From NCBI RefSeq assembly GCF_010211755.1, contig NZ_PDWR01000029.1, positions 1 to 38,255 on the forward strand: a stretch of 38,255 nucleotides of DNA, written 5' to 3'. Positions 16,924 to 25,795 of the stretch are shown in pieces. The notes below the pieces were generated by a model that did no database searches, was not told the origin of the DNA, and was given only the letters and a program-made list of their open reading frames with translations. Origin of the DNA: Pseudoxanthomonas sangjuensis (GTDB lineage Bacteria > Pseudomonadota > Gammaproteobacteria > Xanthomonadales > Xanthomonadaceae). Numbering within the stretch: the first letter of the stretch is position 1; each line of letters opens with the position of its first letter. The translations under genes and the position numbers were made by a program.

Positions 16924-18027
16924 GTGGAAGAAGACCACAACGCCGCCGGCCAGCAACGCTCTGGCAAGCGTGGACTCAACGTGCGACTGCGCATGCGCCT
17001 GCTCGGTTCGGTGCTGGCGGCGCTGTGCGTGGGCGCCGCGCTGCACGCCGATCACGCCGCGCCGGCCTGGGGCATCGCGTTGCTGGCGCAGATGCTGTTC
17101 TGGCCGCCATTGGCGTGGCTGCTGGCGCGGCGCAGCCGCGACCCGGTGCGCGTCGAATTGCGCAACCTGCTGATCGATGCCGCCACCGCCGGGGTGTGGA
17201 TCGCCGCGATCGGCTTCGACGCGCTGCCCAGCGCGATGCTGGTGGCGCTGATGGCGATGGACCGGACGCTGGCCGGCGGGCCGGCCTTCGGCCTGAAGGC
17301 GCTGGCGTCGATGGCGCTGGCCTGCGCCGCCGCCAGCGCCGCGCTCGGCTTCCGCTTCGATCCGGTCACCTCCTGGGACGTGGTGCTGGCCTGCCTGCCG
17401 ATGCTGCTGGTGTATCCGCTGGCGACCGGGCTGCTCAGCCGCGGCATGGCCGAGAAGCTGTTCGAGCAGAAGCGCCAGCTGGAAAGGAATTCGCGTTTCG
17501 ACATCGCCACCGGGTTGATGAACCGCCAGCAGCTGCTGTTCGCCGCCACCGGGGCGATGGAGCGCTTCCACCGCACCGGGCGGCCGTCGGTGCTGGTCAT
17601 GATCGACATCGACCGTTTCAAGCAGATCAACGACCGGTTCGGGCACACCATCGGCGATGCCGTGGTCGAGCAGTTCGCGCACCTGATGCGCGCCTGCCTG
17701 CGCGACGTCGACACCGGCGGGCGCTATGGCGGCGACGAGTTCGGCATCGTCATGCCGGACCTGCAGTGGCCCGAGGCGATCGAGGCCGCCGAGCGCCTGC
17801 GCCGGCAGGTGGCGGCGTGCCAGCTGTTCCCCGAGCAGCTGCAATGCACGATCAGCATGGGGCTGGCCGAGACCCATCCGCTGATCCGGTCGGTCACCGA
17901 CTGGGTGCAGCTGGCCGACTCCGCGCTGTACGCCGCCAAGCGGCGCGGCCGCGACTGCATCTCGATCGCGCGCCCGCCGGCGTTCGTCGCCCGGGCCAGC
18001 GCCGAGCCGGTCGCGCCGGCGCCGTGA
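16924..18027 (+). CDS. MASE2-GGDEF diguanylate cyclase
   Basis: A 367-residue membrane enzyme that makes cyclic di-GMP from two GTP. Residues about 25-175 form a MASE2-like membrane sensor with five to six hydrophobic helices. A short linker (EKLFEQKRQLERNSRFD) leads to the GGDEF domain, with IDIDRFKQIND (227-237) and an intact active site RYGGDEF (267-273). The inhibitory site RDVD (260-263) is five residues ahead of GGDEF, so product feedback inhibition is expected. It resembles E. coli AdrA/DgcC in layout. The GTG at 16924 is used as start; a later GTG at 16981 or ATG at 16993 is also possible. A TAGCAT box at 16874-16879 may be the promoter. Confidence 0.92.
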   Translation: MEEDHNAAGQQRSGKRGLNVRLRMRLLGSVLAALCVGAALHADHAAPAWGIALLAQMLFWPPLAWLLARRSRDPVRVELRNLLIDAATAGVWIAAIGFDALPSAMLVALMAMDRTLAGGPAFGLKALASMALACAAASAALGFRFDPVTSWDVVLACLPMLLVYPLATGLLSRGMAEKLFEQKRQLERNSRFDIATGLMNRQQLLFAATGAMERFHRTGRPSVLVMIDIDRFKQINDRFGHTIGDAVVEQFAHLMRACLRDVDTGGRYGGDEFGIVMPDLQWPEAIEAAERLRRQVAACQLFPEQLQCTISMGLAETHPLIRSVTDWVQLADSALYAAKRRGRDCISIARPPAFVARASAEPVAPAP

Positions 18028-18088
18028 CCGGCGTCGCGGCAATCGCGGCGCCCGTCCGCCCCGCTAGCCGGATTCAGCGGCGTTCCGG

Positions 18089-18094
18089 TATCGT
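18089..18094 (+). promoter_or_regulatory. -10 box (TATCGT) of a probable leaderless promoter
   Basis: TATCGT ends 6 bases before the ATG of the acyltransferase gene, with no ribosome-binding site between. This is the same layout as at 8427, 27293, 31465 and 35212. Confidence 0.4.
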
Positions 18095-18100
18095 GGCCGC

Positions 18101-18898
18101 ATGAGTAGTCCGTCCGTTCCCGCCGCTTCCGGCGGCGTCGCGGCGCGCGCCTGGCGTTACCTGTACCGCGTGCCGTTGCTGCTGCTGCACATCCTCGTGT
18201 TCCTGCCGCCGGTCCTGCTGTGCATGGTGCCGCTGTGGTCGGGCCTGCCGTGGGGCGACGAACGCCTGGAGCACCGCGCCGTCCGCGCCTGGTCGGCAGG
18301 ATTGATGCGCATCTTCGGGTTCCGCCTGCGCCGCATCGGCGAACCGCTGCCGGGTGCGGCGATGTTCGTCGCCAACCATGTCAGCTGGATCGACATCGAG
18401 ATGCTGCACGGCCAGCGCATGATGGGTTTCGTCGCCAAGCGCGAGATCCGCGGCTGGCCGGTGGTCGGCTGGCTGGCCGCGCGCGGCGAAACCATCTTCC
18501 ACCAGCGCGGCAGCGCCGAATCGCTGGACGGGGTGATGCAGGCCATGGCCGACCGCCTGCGCGAAGGCCGCGCGGTCGGCGTGTTTCCGGAAGGCCGTAC
18601 CCGCGACGGCCACGCGGTCGGCCCGTTCCATGCGCGCATCTTCACCGCGGCGGTCGAGGCCGGCGTGCCGGTGCAGCCGGTGGCGTTGCGCTACGGCGCG
18701 CGCGGCGAGGCGCAGCACGTGGTCGCGTTCCAGCACGGCGAAAGCTTCTTCGCCAACTTCGTGCGCCTGATCGGCGAACCCTCGCGCAGCGCCGACATCT
18801 GCTTTCTGGCGCCGATCGCGCCGGGCGAACTCGAGGGTCGCCGGCAGATCGCCGAACTGTCGCGCGCGCGGATCGTCGCGGCGATGGCCGAGGCTTGA
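18101..18898 (+). CDS. 1-acyl-sn-glycerol-3-phosphate acyltransferase (PlsC family)
   Basis: A 265-residue membrane-bound acyltransferase. A hydrophobic N-terminus (about 20-48) is followed by the catalytic H93-x4-D98 motif (NHVSWID), a substrate-binding region and FPEGRT (162-167). PlsC enzymes add the second acyl chain to lysophosphatidic acid in phospholipid synthesis; some relatives instead make ornithine lipids or act on other lysophospholipids. The genome very likely has another plsC, so the exact substrate is open. The next gene, a YheT-type hydrolase, follows after 92 bases in the same direction. Confidence 0.92.
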   Translation: MSSPSVPAASGGVAARAWRYLYRVPLLLLHILVFLPPVLLCMVPLWSGLPWGDERLEHRAVRAWSAGLMRIFGFRLRRIGEPLPGAAMFVANHVSWIDIEMLHGQRMMGFVAKREIRGWPVVGWLAARGETIFHQRGSAESLDGVMQAMADRLREGRAVGVFPEGRTRDGHAVGPFHARIFTAAVEAGVPVQPVALRYGARGEAQHVVAFQHGESFFANFVRLIGEPSRSADICFLAPIAPGELEGRRQIAELSRARIVAAMAEA

Positions 18899-18990
18899 GT
18901 TCGAGGTTGCCAGTTGGTAGTTAGTGGTCCGGCGAAGGGCGAGCGGCTTCGCGGCGACCGCGAACCGCCAGCGCCCACCCGGTTCCCCCC

Positions 18991-19989
18991 ATGATCACCG
19001 CCGTCGACTACCGTCCGCCGAAGTGGTTGCGCAACCCGCACCTGCAGTCGGTGCTCAGTTCCAGCGACCTGCGCCGCCGCCGCGGGCAGCGCCGCCTGCA
19101 GGCGCTGGGCGCGGTCAGCGACGAACACATCTTCGACGGCGGCGACGGCGTGCGCCTGCAGGGCTGGCATACGCGCGTCCCCGGCGCGGACGCGCGCGGC
19201 CTGGCGCTGTTGCTGCACGGCTGGGAGGGCAGCGCCGAATCCAGCTACATGCGCATGGCCGCGGCCTCGCTGCTCGAGGCCGGCTACGAAGTGGTGCGGC
19301 TGAATTTCCGCGACCACGGCGACACCCACCACCTCAACGAGGAACTGTTCCACTCCAACCGCATCGGCGAAGTGGTCAATGCCGCCGCCGACATCGCCGC
19401 CCGGTTCCTGGAACGGGGCGATCCGCGGCGCCCGTTCGTCGCCGCCGGCTACTCGCTGGGTGGCAACTTCGCGCTGCGCCTGGCGTTGCGCGCGCCGCAG
19501 GCCGGCATCCCGCTGCTGCGCGTCGCCGCGGTGTGCCCGGTGCTGGACCCGCTGGAAACGCTGGTCGGCATGGAGAACGGCCTGCCGCTGTACCACTGGT
19601 ACTTCCAGCGCAAGTGGCGGCGCTCGCTGCGGCGCAAGCGCGAACTGTTCCCGCAGCGCCACGACTTCGGCGACAAGGACCTGGACCGCAACATGCGCGA
19701 GCTGACCCGCTGGATGGTCGAGCGCTACACCGAATTCGGCACGCTGGAGAACTATTTCGACGGTTATTCGATCGCCGGCGACCGCCTCGCCGGCCTGCGG
19801 GTGCCGGCGCACATCCTGATGGCGCAGGACGACCCGGTGATCCCGTTCGCGCATTTCCGCGAATGGCAGCTGCCCGCGACCGCGACGCTGGAAGTCGCCG
19901 GCTGGGGCGGGCACTGCGGCTTCCTGGAGAATGCCGCCGGCGACGGCTATTCGGAGCGCTGGATCGCGCAACGGCTGGCGCCGCCGTAG
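18991..19989 (+). CDS. YheT-type alpha/beta hydrolase
   Basis: A 332-residue cytoplasmic alpha/beta-fold hydrolase. It begins with the family's PPKWLRNPHLQSV segment (9-21). The oxyanion region is LLHGWEGS (74-81), the nucleophile elbow is GYSLGGN (153-159, S155), and the acid and base fit AQDDPVIP and WGGHCGF near the end. This group (COG0429, ABHD1/3-like) has esterase or lipase-type activity of uncertain substrate. Its position after a PlsC acyltransferase hints at lipid metabolism. The TAG stop codon at 19987-19989 is part of a GTAGGAGCGG sequence like the start of the local REP elements. Confidence 0.9.
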   Translation: MITAVDYRPPKWLRNPHLQSVLSSSDLRRRRGQRRLQALGAVSDEHIFDGGDGVRLQGWHTRVPGADARGLALLLHGWEGSAESSYMRMAAASLLEAGYEVVRLNFRDHGDTHHLNEELFHSNRIGEVVNAAADIAARFLERGDPRRPFVAAGYSLGGNFALRLALRAPQAGIPLLRVAAVCPVLDPLETLVGMENGLPLYHWYFQRKWRRSLRRKRELFPQRHDFGDKDLDRNMRELTRWMVERYTEFGTLENYFDGYSIAGDRLAGLRVPAHILMAQDDPVIPFAHFREWQLPATATLEVAGWGGHCGFLENAAGDGYSERWIAQRLAPP

Positions 19990-20003
19990 GAGCGGGTAGA
20001 ATC
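19989..20003 (+). promoter_or_regulatory. promoter-like box GGAGCGGGTAGAATC before the PEBP gene
   Basis: This 15-base sequence is identical to the one directly upstream of polA (35204-35218). It contains a TAGAAT -10 box at 19997-20002. Here the gene starts 30 bases later with a GGGGA ribosome-binding site, so the mRNA has a short leader. Confidence 0.5.
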
Positions 20004-20032
20004 GTCGCCGGGTCATCATCGGGGAACCGGTC

Positions 20033-20647
20033 ATGCGTCTGTGGAGCGACAGTTTCGGCAACGGCCAGCCGATCCCGGCCGAATTCGCGATGGGCCTGCC
20101 CGATGGTTTCGCGCCGAACCGCAACCCGCACCTGGCGTGGGACGGGGTGCCGGCAGGGACGCGGTCGTTCGCGCTGGTCTGCATCGACCCGGACGCGCCG
20201 ACGGTGGCGGAAACGGTCGGTCGCGACGACCTCGAGATCCCGGTCGAACAGCCGCGCGGCAACTTCATCCACTGGGTCGTCGCCGACATTGCCGCGGACG
20301 TGCGCGAAATCGCCGCTGGTGCCTGCAGCGACGGCATCACCGCGCGCGGCAAGCGCAACCCGCCGGGTCCGGCCGGTTCGCGCCAGGGCCTGAACGACTA
20401 CACCGGCTGGTTCGCCGGCGACGCCGACATGGGCGGCGACTACTACGGCTACGACGGTCCGTACCCGCCGTTCAACGACCTGCGCGTGCACCGCTATTTC
20501 TTCCGCCTGTACGCGCTGGACGCGGCGAAGCTCGACCTGCCGCAACGCTTCACCGCCGCCGACGTGCTGCGCGCGATGCACGGCCACGTGCTGGGCGAGG
20601 CGAGCGTGCACGGCACCTATTCGCTGCACGCGAACGGGCGCGGCTGA
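20033..20647 (+). CDS. YbhB/YbcL-type phosphatidylethanolamine-binding protein (PEBP)
   Basis: A 204-residue soluble PEBP-fold protein. Diagnostic segments are the early NPHLAWDGVP, the ligand site CIDPDAPT (about 60-67) with IHWVVADI, the glycine/asparagine-rich loop GLNDYTGW and YDGPYPPFND, and the C-terminal HRYFFRLYALD. Bacterial members (YbhB, YbcL) are named Raf-kinase-inhibitor-like but their role is unclear; UTI89 YbcL suppresses neutrophil migration. The longer than usual form carries extra residues around 60-85 and 140-150. No signal peptide is seen, so it is likely cytoplasmic. Confidence 0.93.
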   Translation: MRLWSDSFGNGQPIPAEFAMGLPDGFAPNRNPHLAWDGVPAGTRSFALVCIDPDAPTVAETVGRDDLEIPVEQPRGNFIHWVVADIAADVREIAAGACSDGITARGKRNPPGPAGSRQGLNDYTGWFAGDADMGGDYYGYDGPYPPFNDLRVHRYFFRLYALDAAKLDLPQRFTAADVLRAMHGHVLGEASVHGTYSLHANGRG

Positions 20648-20654
20648 GCGGCGC

Positions 20655-21242
20655 CTATTCGATGCGGGTGTCCGTCGCCACCCAGTTCAGTTCCCAGCTC
20701 CTGCCGCCGTCGTCGGAATAGGACTGCTCGAAGCGGACGGTGTCGTCGTCGACGCGGATGACGACGAAACGCACCAGGATCGCGCGGCCGCGGTATTCCT
20801 CCTGGTCGTGGAACTCGCCGCGCCCGTCGCGGAATTCGCCGATGGCGGGCCGGGCCAGCACGCCGCTGCTGGCGTTGGCGAAGTTCAGGCTCCACTGGCG
20901 CGATTGCGGGTTGTACAGGCGCAGGCTCATGCCCTCGAAGTGGCCGTCCGCGCCGTCCGCCACCAGCTCGACCAGGTTGGCGCGCCCGCCGAGCACTTCG
21001 CGCACGACGGTGGTGCCTTCGTACTCCAGCCACGCGGTCGAGCCGGACAGCGGTTCCGCCAGCCGCCGCAACTGCGTCTTCCAGCGGCCGATGTGGAAAT
21101 CGAAGTCGTGCTGCCCGTCGCGATGGGCGGCCGGCGGCGGCGCGACCGGCGCATCGCCGGCGTGCGCGGCGGCCATTGCCGCGAGCGCGAGCGTGGCGAA
21201 CATGAACGGACGGGCGATGTGTTGGCGGCGGGTGGCGTGCAT
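20655..21242 (-). CDS. exported DUF1579-like protein
   Basis: A 195-residue protein with a signal peptide (cleavage near AAAHA-GDA; the second Met at residue 14 would give a more usual length). The mature part starts with HDFDFHIGRWKTQL and is rich in short beta strands, a pattern of DUF1579/lipocalin-like beta-barrel proteins, several of which bind small hydrophobic ligands. No catalytic residues are evident. It is convergent with the PEBP gene (7 bases apart) and divergent from an HxlR regulator, only 43 bases away, which probably controls it. Confidence 0.75.
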   Translation of the reverse strand: MHATRRQHIARPFMFATLALAAMAAAHAGDAPVAPPPAAHRDGQHDFDFHIGRWKTQLRRLAEPLSGSTAWLEYEGTTVVREVLGGRANLVELVADGADGHFEGMSLRLYNPQSRQWSLNFANASSGVLARPAIGEFRDGRGEFHDQEEYRGRAILVRFVVIRVDDDTVRFEQSYSDDGGRSWELNWVATDTRIE

Positions 21243-21285
21243 GCGATCCTCGTCGGCAGTTTTCGCCGCAGGCTAGGGATGCCCC

Positions 21286-21753
21286 ATGCATGCACGCAAG
21301 ATCGCACCTGCAGGTAACCGCCGCGGGGCGCGGCCCAATCCGCGCCGCGACTGCCCGCTGACCGCCGCCTTCGCCGCCTTCGGCGGCAAGTGGAAGCTGA
21401 CGATCATTTACTGGCTGGCGGAACAGCCGCTGCACTTTTCGCAGGTGCAACGCCACGCCGCGCCGATCTCGCACAAGGTGCTGGCCGAGCAGTTGCGCGA
21501 ACTGGAAGCCGACGGCATCGTCGTGCGACTGCCGCAAGGCGAGGTGCCCGCGCCGGTGCTGTATCGCCTGACCGACTACGGACGCACCCTGCTGCCGCTG
21601 GTCGAGTGCGTGCGGGTCTGGGGCCTCGGGCATTTGCGGCGCACGCGTGCCGGCGAAGCGCCGGCGACGATCGATTGCGGCGCGGCCATCGAGCCGGCGG
21701 CGGCCCGGCCGCCGGCCGGCGCGGACCGCGCCGATCGAGAACCGGCGCGTTGA
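21286..21753 (+). CDS. HxlR-family transcriptional regulator
   Basis: A 155-residue winged helix-turn-helix regulator. It has the typical start of the family, a conserved Cys (C23, RRDCPLTAAFAAFGGKWKL), then the recognition helix ISHKVLAEQLRELEADGIV and the wing YRLTDYGRTLLP. HxlR proteins respond to aldehydes, electrophiles or oxidants, often through this cysteine. The C-terminal ~35 residues are Ala/Pro-rich and probably disordered. The gene is divergent from the DUF1579-like gene with only 43 bases between starts, so a shared operator and control of the neighbour are likely. Confidence 0.92.
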   Translation: MHARKIAPAGNRRGARPNPRRDCPLTAAFAAFGGKWKLTIIYWLAEQPLHFSQVQRHAAPISHKVLAEQLRELEADGIVVRLPQGEVPAPVLYRLTDYGRTLLPLVECVRVWGLGHLRRTRAGEAPATIDCGAAIEPAAARPPAGADRADREPAR

Positions 21754-21765
21754 AGTCCTGCGCGG

Positions 21766-22563
21766 CTACGGCTTCACGATTTCCGATTCGACCACCCTGT
21801 CCAGCACGTAGACGACGCTGGAAGCGTCGGCCGGCGCGGGATCGCGCTTGAAGCGCTTGACCCGCAGCACGTTGCGCACGCCCGGTTCGTGCACGTAGCC
21901 CTCGATGTCGTCGTGGAAATTCCGGAATTCGCCCGGCGTGCCGGTCTTCAGTCCCTTGTCGTCGAACGACACCTCGCGCACCTGCAGGCATCGCTTGTCC
22001 GGGATCAGCGGATGGCTGCACGGTTGGGTCTGCGCGGCGACTTCCAGGAAAGCGCGCTCGCCCGGGCCGCCGTAGCGCGTTTCCGGCGTCGGCACGCCGT
22101 CGAAGACGAGGGTGTCGCCGCCAGTAGTGGTCAGGGTGAGCTTTTCCGGCGCGCGCTGCAGGCGGGCGGACAGCCGGCCTTCGAGGCGCTGGCCGATGGC
22201 CTGGTCCAGCGCCGCCAGCGCCGGATCGGCGCAGGCCATCATCGTCGAAGCCAACCGGTCGACGACGAGCGCGCCGCCTTCGATCCGGAACCCGCCGCCC
22301 AGGTGGTTGCAACTGTTGCCGACGCCGATCCGGCCCTGCCGGAAATCCAGGGTCGGCGGCTTGTCGGCGCGCACGAACAGCGCATCGATGCGTGCGCCCT
22401 GCGCGTCGCGCGCGTCGGCCAGCTGCCAGTGGTAGGCGGCCAGCGCCGAGGCATCGATGGCCGCGCTTGCGGCGGCGGCAGGCGGCGGCGCAGCGGTCTC
22501 CGGCAGTGGCCGGGCGCAGGCCGCCAGCAGCAGGGGCAATGCCGGAACCAGCAGGCGCTTCAT
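21766..22563 (-). CDS. META and DUF4377 domain lipoprotein
   Basis: A 265-residue lipoprotein. The signal ends in lipobox LLAAC (C16). Residues about 45-155 form a META/HslJ domain (YHWQLADARD, IGVGNSCNHLGGGFRI, STMMACADP). Residues about 180-250 match the DUF4377 pattern (PCSHPLIPDKRCLQVRE...). META-domain proteins such as HslJ are linked to stress and novobiocin resistance in E. coli; the fusion with DUF4377 is common in xanthomonads but its function is unknown. The start at 22563 has GGAG 7 bases upstream. It is convergent with the HxlR gene, with 12 bases between the stops. Confidence 0.88.
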   Translation of the reverse strand: MKRLLVPALPLLLAACARPLPETAAPPPAAAASAAIDASALAAYHWQLADARDAQGARIDALFVRADKPPTLDFRQGRIGVGNSCNHLGGGFRIEGGALVVDRLASTMMACADPALAALDQAIGQRLEGRLSARLQRAPEKLTLTTTGGDTLVFDGVPTPETRYGGPGERAFLEVAAQTQPCSHPLIPDKRCLQVREVSFDDKGLKTGTPGEFRNFHDDIEGYVHEPGVRNVLRVKRFKRDPAPADASSVVYVLDRVVESEIVKP

Positions 22564-22610
22564 GGCGATTCTCCGGGCTGGATGCGGTTGGAGAATAGCG
22601 CGGGCGCGCT

Positions 22611-23465
22611 TCAGCTTCCGCTCGGCACCAGCGCCAGCAACGCCGCGCCCAGCGCGAAACGGTAGAACGCGAACGCGGTGAAGCGGTGGCTCTGGATGTA
22701 GCGCAGCAGCCACTTCACCGCGACGAACGCGGTGACCGCGCTGGCGACGAAGGCCACGGCGAAGGCCGCCCAGTCTTCGTTGGCGGCCTGGCCCGACTTC
22801 AGCACGTCGATCAGTTCGTAACCGGTCGCGGCGAACATGGTCGGGATGCCGACCACGAACGCGAACTCGGTCGCCGCGGCGCGATGGGTGGTGCCCATCA
22901 GCAGCGCGATGAAGATGGTCGCGCCGGAACGCGAGGTGCCGGGGAACACGCCGGCGACGACCTGCGCGATGCCGACGGCGATCGCGATGGGCCAGGTGAT
23001 GGCGCTGCGTTCGCCCAGCGCCGCGGCGCGCCTGGCCGCGAAATGCTCGGCCAGCAGCATCCAGGCGCCGCCCAGCACCAGGGCCCAGGCCACCGGCGTC
23101 CCGGTCTCCGGCAACTCCCAGCCCAGCTTCTTCACCAGCAGGCCGCCGACCGCGGTGGTGGCGAAGGCGGCGCCCAGCTTCAACGCGTAGTCCCGCGATT
23201 GCGCCGGCGTGGCGGTGATGCCCGGCGGGTCGTGGGACGCGGGCGCATCGCGGCCGGCGAAGGCCAGCAGCATGCCCCACAGCCGCTTCCGGTAGATCAG
23301 CGCCACGGCGAGGATCGCGCCGGCCTGGATGCCGATGTTGAACAGGTCGCTGCGATGGCCGAGCCAGCGTTCGGCGATCAGCAGGTGGCCGGTGCTGGAG
23401 ATGGGCAGGAACTCGGTGATGCCTTCGATGATGCCGAGCAGCAGCGCGGCGAGCAGGTCGGTCAT
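22611..23465 (-). CDS. uppP: undecaprenyl-diphosphatase UppP/BacA
   Basis: A 284-residue inner-membrane enzyme that dephosphorylates undecaprenyl pyrophosphate, recycling the lipid carrier for peptidoglycan and other surface polymers; overproduction gives bacitracin resistance. The two catalytic motifs are present: [14 protein letters not shown] (14-27) and PGTSRSGAT (175-183). About eight hydrophobic helices fit the family. It is transcribed away from glnA across a 222-base gap that holds the nitrogen-control sites described below; its own promoter is not clear. Confidence 0.97.
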   Translation of the reverse strand: MTDLLAALLLGIIEGITEFLPISSTGHLLIAERWLGHRSDLFNIGIQAGAILAVALIYRKRLWGMLLAFAGRDAPASHDPPGITATPAQSRDYALKLGAAFATTAVGGLLVKKLGWELPETGTPVAWALVLGGAWMLLAEHFAARRAAALGERSAITWPIAIAVGIAQVVAGVFPGTSRSGATIFIALLMGTTHRAAATEFAFVVGIPTMFAATGYELIDVLKSGQAANEDWAAFAVAFVASAVTAFVAVKWLLRYIQSHRFTAFAFYRFALGAALLALVPSGS

Positions 23466-23519
23466 GGGAGCGGGGCGGACTGCGGGCAGGAAAGGCGATG
23501 CGCAAGCATAGTGAATTCG

Positions 23520-23568
23520 CCCAATCCCCGTATTGGGGAATTTCGGCAGATGCGCACCAAATTAGTGC
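23520..23568 (+). promoter_or_regulatory. upstream NtrC site(s) of glnA
   Basis: GCAC-CAAATTA-GTGC at 23554-23568 has the 7-base spacing of the NtrC consensus (TGCAC-N7-GTGCA) and lies about 100 bases before the expected glnA start of transcription, the normal place for an enhancer. A second palindrome, CCCAAT-CCCCGT-ATTGGG (23520-23537), is 16 bases farther up and may be another site, for NtrC or a different regulator. Confidence 0.7.
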
Positions 23569-23630
23569 TTTATTTCCCCGGTATCGGTCTGCCTGGCATC
23601 AAAAATCAATCACTTGCGCGGATTCGCAGT

Positions 23631-23646
23631 TGGCACGGCGCTTGCA
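23631..23646 (+). promoter_or_regulatory. sigma-54 promoter of glnA
   Basis: TGGCACGGCGCTTGCA matches the -24/-12 consensus (TGGCACG-N4-TTGCW) exactly. Transcription should start about 11 bases downstream, near 23657, leaving a short leader before the glnA ATG. It explains activation by the downstream ntrBC products. Confidence 0.92.
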
Positions 23647-23687
23647 TCGGGAGGCCCACCGATTTCATCCAACCCGAGGTTTCCCCG

Positions 23688-25097
23688 ATGTCCATCGACA
23701 AAGTCGAAAAACTGATCAAGGACAGCCAGGCCGAGTTCGTCGACCTGCGCTTCGTCGACCTGCGCGGCGTGCAGCAGCACGTCACCTTCCCGGCCAGCAT
23801 CATCGAGCCGGCGCTGTTCGAGGACGGCAAGATGTTCGACGGCTCCTCGATCGCCGGCTGGAAGGGCATCAACGAATCCGACATGGTGCTGCTGCCCGAC
23901 GCCGACACCGCCTACCTGGATCCGTTCTACGCCGACCCGACCGTGGTGCTGACCTGCGACGTGCTCGAGCCGGCGACCATGCAGAGCTACGGCCGCGACC
24001 CGCGCGGCATCGCCAAGCGCGCCGAGGCCTACCTGAAGTCCAGCGGCATCGCCGACCAGGCGTTCTTCGGCCCGGAACCCGAGTTCTTCATCTTCGACTC
24101 GGTGCGCTTCGCCAACGAGATGGGCCACACCTTCTTCCAGATCGGTTCCGAGGAAGCGGCCTGGAACAGCGGCGCCAAGCTCGAGGGCGGCAACAGCGGC
24201 TACCGTCCCGGCGTGAAGGGCGGCTACTTCCCGGTGCCGCCGACCGATTCGCTGCACGACATCCGCGCCGAGATGGTCAAGACCCTGGAGCAGGTCGGCA
24301 TCGAGACCGAAGTGCACCACCACGAGGTCGCCACCGCCGGCCAGTGCGAGATCGGCACCAAGTTCAACTCGCTGGTGAAGAAGGCCGACGAGCTGCTGAC
24401 GATGAAGTACATCATCAAGAACGTCGCCTTCCGCAACGGCAAGACCGCGACCTTCATGCCCAAGCCGATCGTCGGCGACAACGGCAGCGGCATGCACGTG
24501 CACCAGTCGCTGGCCAAGGGCGGCGCCAACCTGTTCAGCGGCGACGGCTACGGCGGCCTGTCGCAGCTGGCGCTGTGGTACATCGGCGGCATCTTCAAGC
24601 ACGCCAGGGCGATCAACGCGTTCTCCAACTCGGGCACCAACAGCTACAAGCGCCTGGTACCGGGCTTCGAGGCGCCGGTGATGCTGGCCTACTCGGCGCG
24701 CAACCGCTCGGCCTCGTGCCGCATCCCGTGGGTATCGAACCCGAAGGCGCGCCGCATCGAGGTGCGCTTCCCCGACCCGCTGCAGTCCGGCTACCTGACC
24801 TTCACCGCGCTGATGATGGCCGGCCTGGACGGCATCAAGAACCAGATCGACCCGGGCGCCGCGTCCGACAAGGACCTGTACGACCTGCCGCCGGAAGAGG
24901 AGAAGCTGATCCCGCAGGTGTGCTCGAGCCTCGACCAGGCGCTCGAGGCGCTGGACCAGGACCGCGAGTTCCTCAAGGCCGGCGGCGTGATGAACGACGA
25001 CTTCATCGACGGCTACATCGACCTGAAGATGCAGGAAGTGACCAAGTTCCGCGCGGCCACGCATCCGCTCGAATACCAGCTGTACTACGCGAGCTGA
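23688..25097 (+). CDS. glnA: glutamine synthetase, type I
   Basis: A 469-residue dodecameric enzyme making glutamine from glutamate, ammonia and ATP, the entry point of nitrogen assimilation. Key segments are DGSSIAGW (51-58), the metal-binding FGPEPEFF (127-134), [10 protein letters not shown] (265-274), the glutamate/ATP site RSASCRIPW and the adenylylation tyrosine Y398 in DLYDLPPEE, so GlnE control is expected. The ATG at 23688 has GAGG 8 bases ahead. Transcription is from the sigma-54 promoter at 23631 with NtrC activation. The last 33 bases ([10 protein letters not shown] plus stop) occur again at 25214-25246. Confidence 0.98.
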   Translation: MSIDKVEKLIKDSQAEFVDLRFVDLRGVQQHVTFPASIIEPALFEDGKMFDGSSIAGWKGINESDMVLLPDADTAYLDPFYADPTVVLTCDVLEPATMQSYGRDPRGIAKRAEAYLKSSGIADQAFFGPEPEFFIFDSVRFANEMGHTFFQIGSEEAAWNSGAKLEGGNSGYRPGVKGGYFPVPPTDSLHDIRAEMVKTLEQVGIETEVHHHEVATAGQCEIGTKFNSLVKKADELLTMKYIIKNVAFRNGKTATFMPKPIVGDNGSGMHVHQSLAKGGANLFSGDGYGGLSQLALWYIGGIFKHARAINAFSNSGTNSYKRLVPGFEAPVMLAYSARNRSASCRIPWVSNPKARRIEVRFPDPLQSGYLTFTALMMAGLDGIKNQIDPGAASDKDLYDLPPEEEKLIPQVCSSLDQALEALDQDREFLKAGGVMNDDFIDGYIDLKMQEVTKFRAATHPLEYQLYYAS

Positions 25098-25246
25098 TGC
25101 GAGTCGCAAGGCCAGGCGCTGCGGTTGCGGAAGGGCGGATGTCCGGCCCGCCGCAGCGCGGCGGGCGTTCGGAAGGGAGGCGCGGCAGTGCCGCGCAGGC
25201 ATCCCTTCCTCGCCCGCTCGAATACCAGCTGTACTACGCGAACTGA
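25065..25246. repeat. 33-bp direct repeat of the glnA end enclosing a hairpin-rich insert
   Basis: Bases 25065-25097 ([10 protein letters not shown] and stop) recur at 25214-25246 with one change ([10 protein letters not shown]). The 116 bases between contain two strong hairpins: a 9-bp stem at 25146-25166 (GCCCGCCGC and complement), and a composite stem at 25171-25210 made of GGAAGGGA/TCCCTTCC and GCGCGGC/GCCGCGC. The insert carries no gene. It looks like a small palindromic element, with the copied tail keeping glnA intact. Confidence 0.85.
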
Positions 25247-25774
<528 letters not shown>

Positions 25775-25795
25775 CTGCAATCCGGAGCCCCCACC

